In this document: piece by piece, positions 6,532 through 8,341 of the stretch
Numbering within the stretch: position 1 is the stretch's first letter
How the letters are laid out: every line of letters starts with the position of its first letter
From: an uncultured Thermomicrobiales bacterium
GTDB lineage: Bacteria; Chloroflexota; Chloroflexia; Thermomicrobiales; Thermomicrobiaceae
Length of the DNA stretch: 8,341 nt
Direction of reading: 5' to 3'
Assembly: GCA_937891245.1 (NCBI GenBank)
Contig: CALAGB010000215.1
Coordinates: 1 to 8,341 of the forward strand
Program-made: the position numbers and the translations under genes
The notes under the pieces: model-generated
Databases searched by the model: none
Told to the model about the DNA's origin: nothing
What the model saw: only the letters and a program-made list of their open reading frames with translations

Positions 6532-7050
6532 ATGAAGCGCCTCCACACTCTTTTCGCTTCCAGCGTGGCCTTGCTGACCCTGCAGCTCGCACTTCTGGGA
6601 GAGTCATCACTGGCCGACGGAACGACGGGGGTCTCTGTTCAGCAGTTGACTCCGAAGCCGGGGCAAGAGATCACGGTGAAGGGCGATAGCCTCGTGGCCA
6701 ATAGCCAAATTGAGGTGATCCTCACCGGGAACGGGATACGAGCAGACCTGGGTAACGTACGAGCCGATGCCAACGGCGATTTCGTCACCCAGTTCCAGTT
6801 GCCGGACAACCTTGAGCCAGGCACGTACCAGCTGCAAGCCGCCGGGGTCGAGAGCGCAACGACCCAGCTCACCGTGGTCGGTGGCAGCATGGTCGCGTCA
6901 TCGGCAGGAGAGATGGAGCAAGCACCCGCTCTCCGTCACCGACCACTGGGTCAGAAAATCGGTCTGGTCGCCGTCTTCACCGTGCTGGCCGGACTCGGCA
7001 TCGCCTTCGCCCAATGGCGACGCCGTGGCGCCGAGCCCGTCTCTCAGTGA
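6532..7050 (+). CDS. Surface-anchored Ig-like protein following cytochrome b
   Basis: This 172-aa protein has a signal peptide (KR then a hydrophobic run, 1-28), a beta-rich Ig-like domain (about 33-116), and a C-terminal membrane helix (141-161) closed by RRRG. It should sit outside the membrane, held by its C-terminus. The domain shows a repeated bacterial Ig pattern: LTPKPGQEITVKGDSL (39-54), ADANGDF (78-84) and LPDNLEPGTYQLQAAG (90-105). No Cys or heme motif is present, so it is not itself an electron carrier. I chose ATG 6532 because GGAG lies 7 bases upstream and the signal peptide starts there; the frame extends to TTG 6490 without benefit. It begins 34 bases after cytochrome b and is probably co-transcribed. 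It may be a scaffold or docking partner for the cytochrome, but that role is inferred. Confidence 0.75.
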   Translation: MKRLHTLFASSVALLTLQLALLGESSLADGTTGVSVQQLTPKPGQEITVKGDSLVANSQIEVILTGNGIRADLGNVRADANGDFVTQFQLPDNLEPGTYQLQAAGVESATTQLTVVGGSMVASSAGEMEQAPALRHRPLGQKIGLVAVFTVLAGLGIAFAQWRRRGAEPVSQ

Positions 7051-7123
7051 GAAGGACGGCCTTGCTGCTTGCATCGCCCGGAAGCGAGTTCTCGGCGTCT
7101 CTCTTCATCGCGTCGACCTTGGT

Positions 7124-7144
7124 GCCGCACCGCTGGGGTGTGGC
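7124..7144 (+). terminator. Possible hairpin terminator after the surface-protein gene
   Basis: GCCGCACC (7124-7131) pairs with GGTGTGGC (7137-7144) over a 5-base loop, with a single G-U pair. It lies 74 bases past the stop and just before the proposed insertion-sequence end. No U-tract follows, so it would be a weak or non-classical terminator. Confidence 0.3.
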
Positions 7145-7207
7145 TGGCGCGCAAGCACCCTAGTGGAGTGTCAGGGCTGATCTGTCGGTGGCAGGGCACC
7201 TGCGGGT

Positions 7208-7231
7208 CGGACGGACGTGAGCCACCGTCCG
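7208..7231 (+). promoter_or_regulatory. Hairpin just upstream of the transposase ribosome site
   Basis: CGGACGG (7208-7214) and CCGTCCG (7225-7231) form a perfect 7-bp stem with a 10-base loop. It ends about 8 bases before the GAGGAG ribosome site. Such hairpins in other insertion sequences limit translation from outside transcripts; that role here is inferred. Confidence 0.35.
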
Positions 7232-7250
7232 CATCACGAGGAGTCTTGCC

Positions 7251-7721
7251 ATGGCCTACCCATATCGCGTCATCCTCACCGACGAGCAACGGGCTGCGTT
7301 GCGCGGGCTGATCGGGTCCGGCGTTGCGCGGGCTGATCGGGTCCGGCGTTGCGCCGGCCGCATGCTGACGCGCGCCCGCATCCTGCTCAAAGCCGACCAC
7401 GGCGAAGGCGGTTCCGCGTGGGCAGATGCCGCGATCGCCGGGGCGCTGGACGTCAACCCGAGCACGGTGTTGCGCGTCCGTCGTCAGTTCGTGACGGACG
7501 GGCTCCCGGCCACGCTGGTGCGCAAGCGCCCGGACCGGGTCTACGAGCGACGCCTGGACGGCCGCCAGGAAGCGCACCTCATCGCCCTGGCCTGTTCGGC
7601 ATCCGCGGACGGCCAGGCCCAATGGAGCCTGCGCCTGCTGGCCGACAAACTGATTCGCCTGGAGGTCGTGGAGACGATCTCGCATGAGACCGTGCGCCAA
7701 ACGCTCAAAAAAACGAGGTGA
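7251..7721 (+). CDS. IS630-family transposase, N-terminal DNA-binding part (orfA)
   Basis: The 156-aa product is the DNA-binding half of an IS630 transposase. A helix-turn-helix occupies about residues 57-81 (DAAIAGALDVNPSTVLRVRR, 59-78). A second winged-helix-like segment ends in ISHETVRQTLKK (143-154), the usual lead-in to the catalytic domain. GGAG lies 7 bases before ATG 7251. Residues 25-37 are longer than the family pattern I remember (LIGSGVAPAR-x-LTRARILLKAD), because a 25-bp direct repeat adds sequence here. The frame stops at TGA 7719-7721, right after an A7 run (7707-7713). A -1 shift there joins it to the catalytic half and restores the family sequence. By itself this product would bind ends but not cut DNA. 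Confidence 0.88.
   Translation: MAYPYRVILTDEQRAALRGLIGSGVARADRVRRCAGRMLTRARILLKADHGEGGSAWADAAIAGALDVNPSTVLRVRRQFVTDGLPATLVRKRPDRVYERRLDGRQEAHLIALACSASADGQAQWSLRLLADKLIRLEVVETISHETVRQTLKKTR
7296..7345 (+). repeat. 25-bp tandem duplication inside the transposase
   Basis: The 25-bp unit at 7296-7320 is repeated exactly at 7321-7345, and its first 9 bases recur at 7346-7354. The unit begins GCGTTGCGCGGGC. Since 25 is not a multiple of 3, the second copy is read in a different frame, giving ARADRVRRCAG instead of a repeat of LRGLIGSGV. The transposase stays open. Confidence 0.95.
7707..7713 (+). other. A7 slippery run, probable -1 frameshift site
   Basis: Seven consecutive A bases are read CTC AAA AAA ACG in the orfA frame. 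A -1 change here gives KKNEVKPWLHEQWC across the junction, which matches the family's usual KKNxLKPWL pattern, and enters the long catalytic frame. Ribosomal slippage or RNA-polymerase slippage could each do this. A fixed loss-of-function mutation is the alternative. Confidence 0.6.
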
Positions 7722-8341
7722 AGCCCTGGCTGCACGAGCAGTGGTGTCTGGCGCCTACCACCGATCCCGACTTCGTCTGGCGCATGGAGAACGTGCTCGC
7801 GGTCTACGAACGGCCCAGCGACCCGGCACGCCCCGTCGTCTGTCTGGATGAGATCAGCCGCCAGCTCCTGGGCGAGGTGCGACCACCTACCTCAGTGGCG
7901 CCCGGTCGCCCGGCACGGCACGATCCCGAGTACCTGCGCGGCGGGGTCGTCAACCACTTCCTGGCGAGCGAACCGTTGCGTGGCTGGCGCACCGTCCTGT
8001 CCAGGGACCAGCGCACGCGTCGCGCCTTTGCGCAGTGCGTGAAGGATCTCGTCGAGATCCACTACCCCACCGCCGAGCGTATCGTCCTCGTGTTGGACCA
8101 ATTCAACATCCACACCCCGGCCGCGCTCTACGCCGCCTTCCCACCCGCCGAGGCCAAGCGCCTGGCCGACAAGCTCGAGATCCATCACACGCCCAAGCAC
8201 GGCAGATGGTTGAACATGGCCGAGCTGGAACTCAGCGTGCTCCAGCGACAGTGCCTGCGCCAGCGTCTGGCCGACCGCGCGGCCATGGAACACGCGGTAA
8301 CGGCCTGGGCCGAACGGCGCAATACGGCAAGCGCGACGATC
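7718..8341 (+). CDS. IS630-family transposase, catalytic DDE part (orfB), cut by right edge
   Basis: The frame is open for 208 codons to the last base. Numbering from GTG 7718, it carries the three acidic catalytic residues: Asp44 in VVCLDE, Asp127 in LVLDQFNIH, and Glu169 in WLNMAELE, next to HHTPKHG (156-162). It ends in RRNTASATI, which in relatives is followed by DWRF and about 20 more residues, so little is missing. The catalytic core looks intact, although LDQFNIH and KHGRW differ from the commoner LDNLNTH and KHGSW. GTG 7718 has no strong ribosome site, so expression is more likely through frameshifting from the upstream part at the A7 run. Together the two parts would make a transposase of about 360-390 residues. 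Confidence 0.9.
   Translation, partial: MKPWLHEQWCLAPTTDPDFVWRMENVLAVYERPSDPARPVVCLDEISRQLLGEVRPPTSVAPGRPARHDPEYLRGGVVNHFLASEPLRGWRTVLSRDQRTRRAFAQCVKDLVEIHYPTAERIVLVLDQFNIHTPAALYAAFPPAEAKRLADKLEIHHTPKHGRWLNMAELELSVLQRQCLRQRLADRAAMEHAVTAWAERRNTASATI

Larger units (their letters stand above)
7161..8341 (+). mobile_element. IS630-family insertion sequence, right end outside the window
   Basis: The element is recognised from its transposase. IS630-family elements insert at TA dinucleotides. The TA at 7161-7162 followed by GTGGAGTGTCAGGGC is my best guess for the left end. It cannot be confirmed because the matching right inverted repeat is not in the window. The region 7163-7250 holds no other gene, only a hairpin and the transposase ribosome site. 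Confidence 0.7.

Noticed and set aside
7892..8293. 133-aa minus-strand ORF
   Set aside because: It is antisense to the catalytic transposase frame, which has clear DDE motifs.
1..8341. CRISPR array, tRNA or rRNA
   Set aside because: No regularly spaced long repeats, cloverleaf sequence or conserved rRNA stretches were seen by eye on either strand.

Overview
The window is high-GC DNA with strong Shine-Dalgarno sites, including a perfect GGAGGTGATC, and with GTG starts and overlapping, translationally coupled genes. Its protein types point to a high-GC Gram-positive-like bacterium such as an actinobacterium or a thermomicrobial-type Chloroflexi. I cannot settle the phylum from sequence alone. 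No rRNA, tRNA or CRISPR array was seen.

Layout. (1) On the minus strand, 2426 to 1, is an ABC exporter operon. It may begin with a 50-codon ORF, followed by a 306-aa ATPase and then a two-repeat ABC-2 permease that runs off the left edge. The permease is open for 448 codons. (2) From 2427 to 2732 is a divergent control region. It holds four CTCAG elements at an exact 11-bp period in front of a plus-strand gene set. (3) On the plus strand, 2733 to 4552, are a lipoprotein with THS and GGHHR motifs, an overlapping membrane protein with a CCAHH motif inside a membrane segment, and a class I methyltransferase. (4) From 4677 to 5000 is a small stand-alone protein resembling the FIMAH domain. (5) From 5001 to 5357 is a gene-free stretch ending in a second set of four 11-bp-spaced CTCAG-type elements. 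It shares a 15-bp identity with the first set. (6) From 5358 to 7050 are a fused cytochrome b6/subunit IV-like protein with a changed quinol-site motif and no Rieske neighbour, then a signal-peptide, Ig-like, C-terminally anchored surface protein. (7) From about 7161 to the right edge is an IS630-family insertion sequence. Its transposase is split by a -1 frame change at an A7 run, and its N-terminal part carries a 25-bp tandem duplication.

How it may work together. The matching phased repeats suggest that one OmpR/PhoB-type response regulator controls both the lipoprotein/CCAHH set and the cytochrome b/surface-protein set. Both sets act at or outside the membrane. A working hypothesis is a cell-envelope metal- or redox-handling regulon. 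This is inference: no regulator gene lies in the window and no metal has been identified. The ABC exporter is divergent and probably separate, and the insertion sequence is a later arrival.
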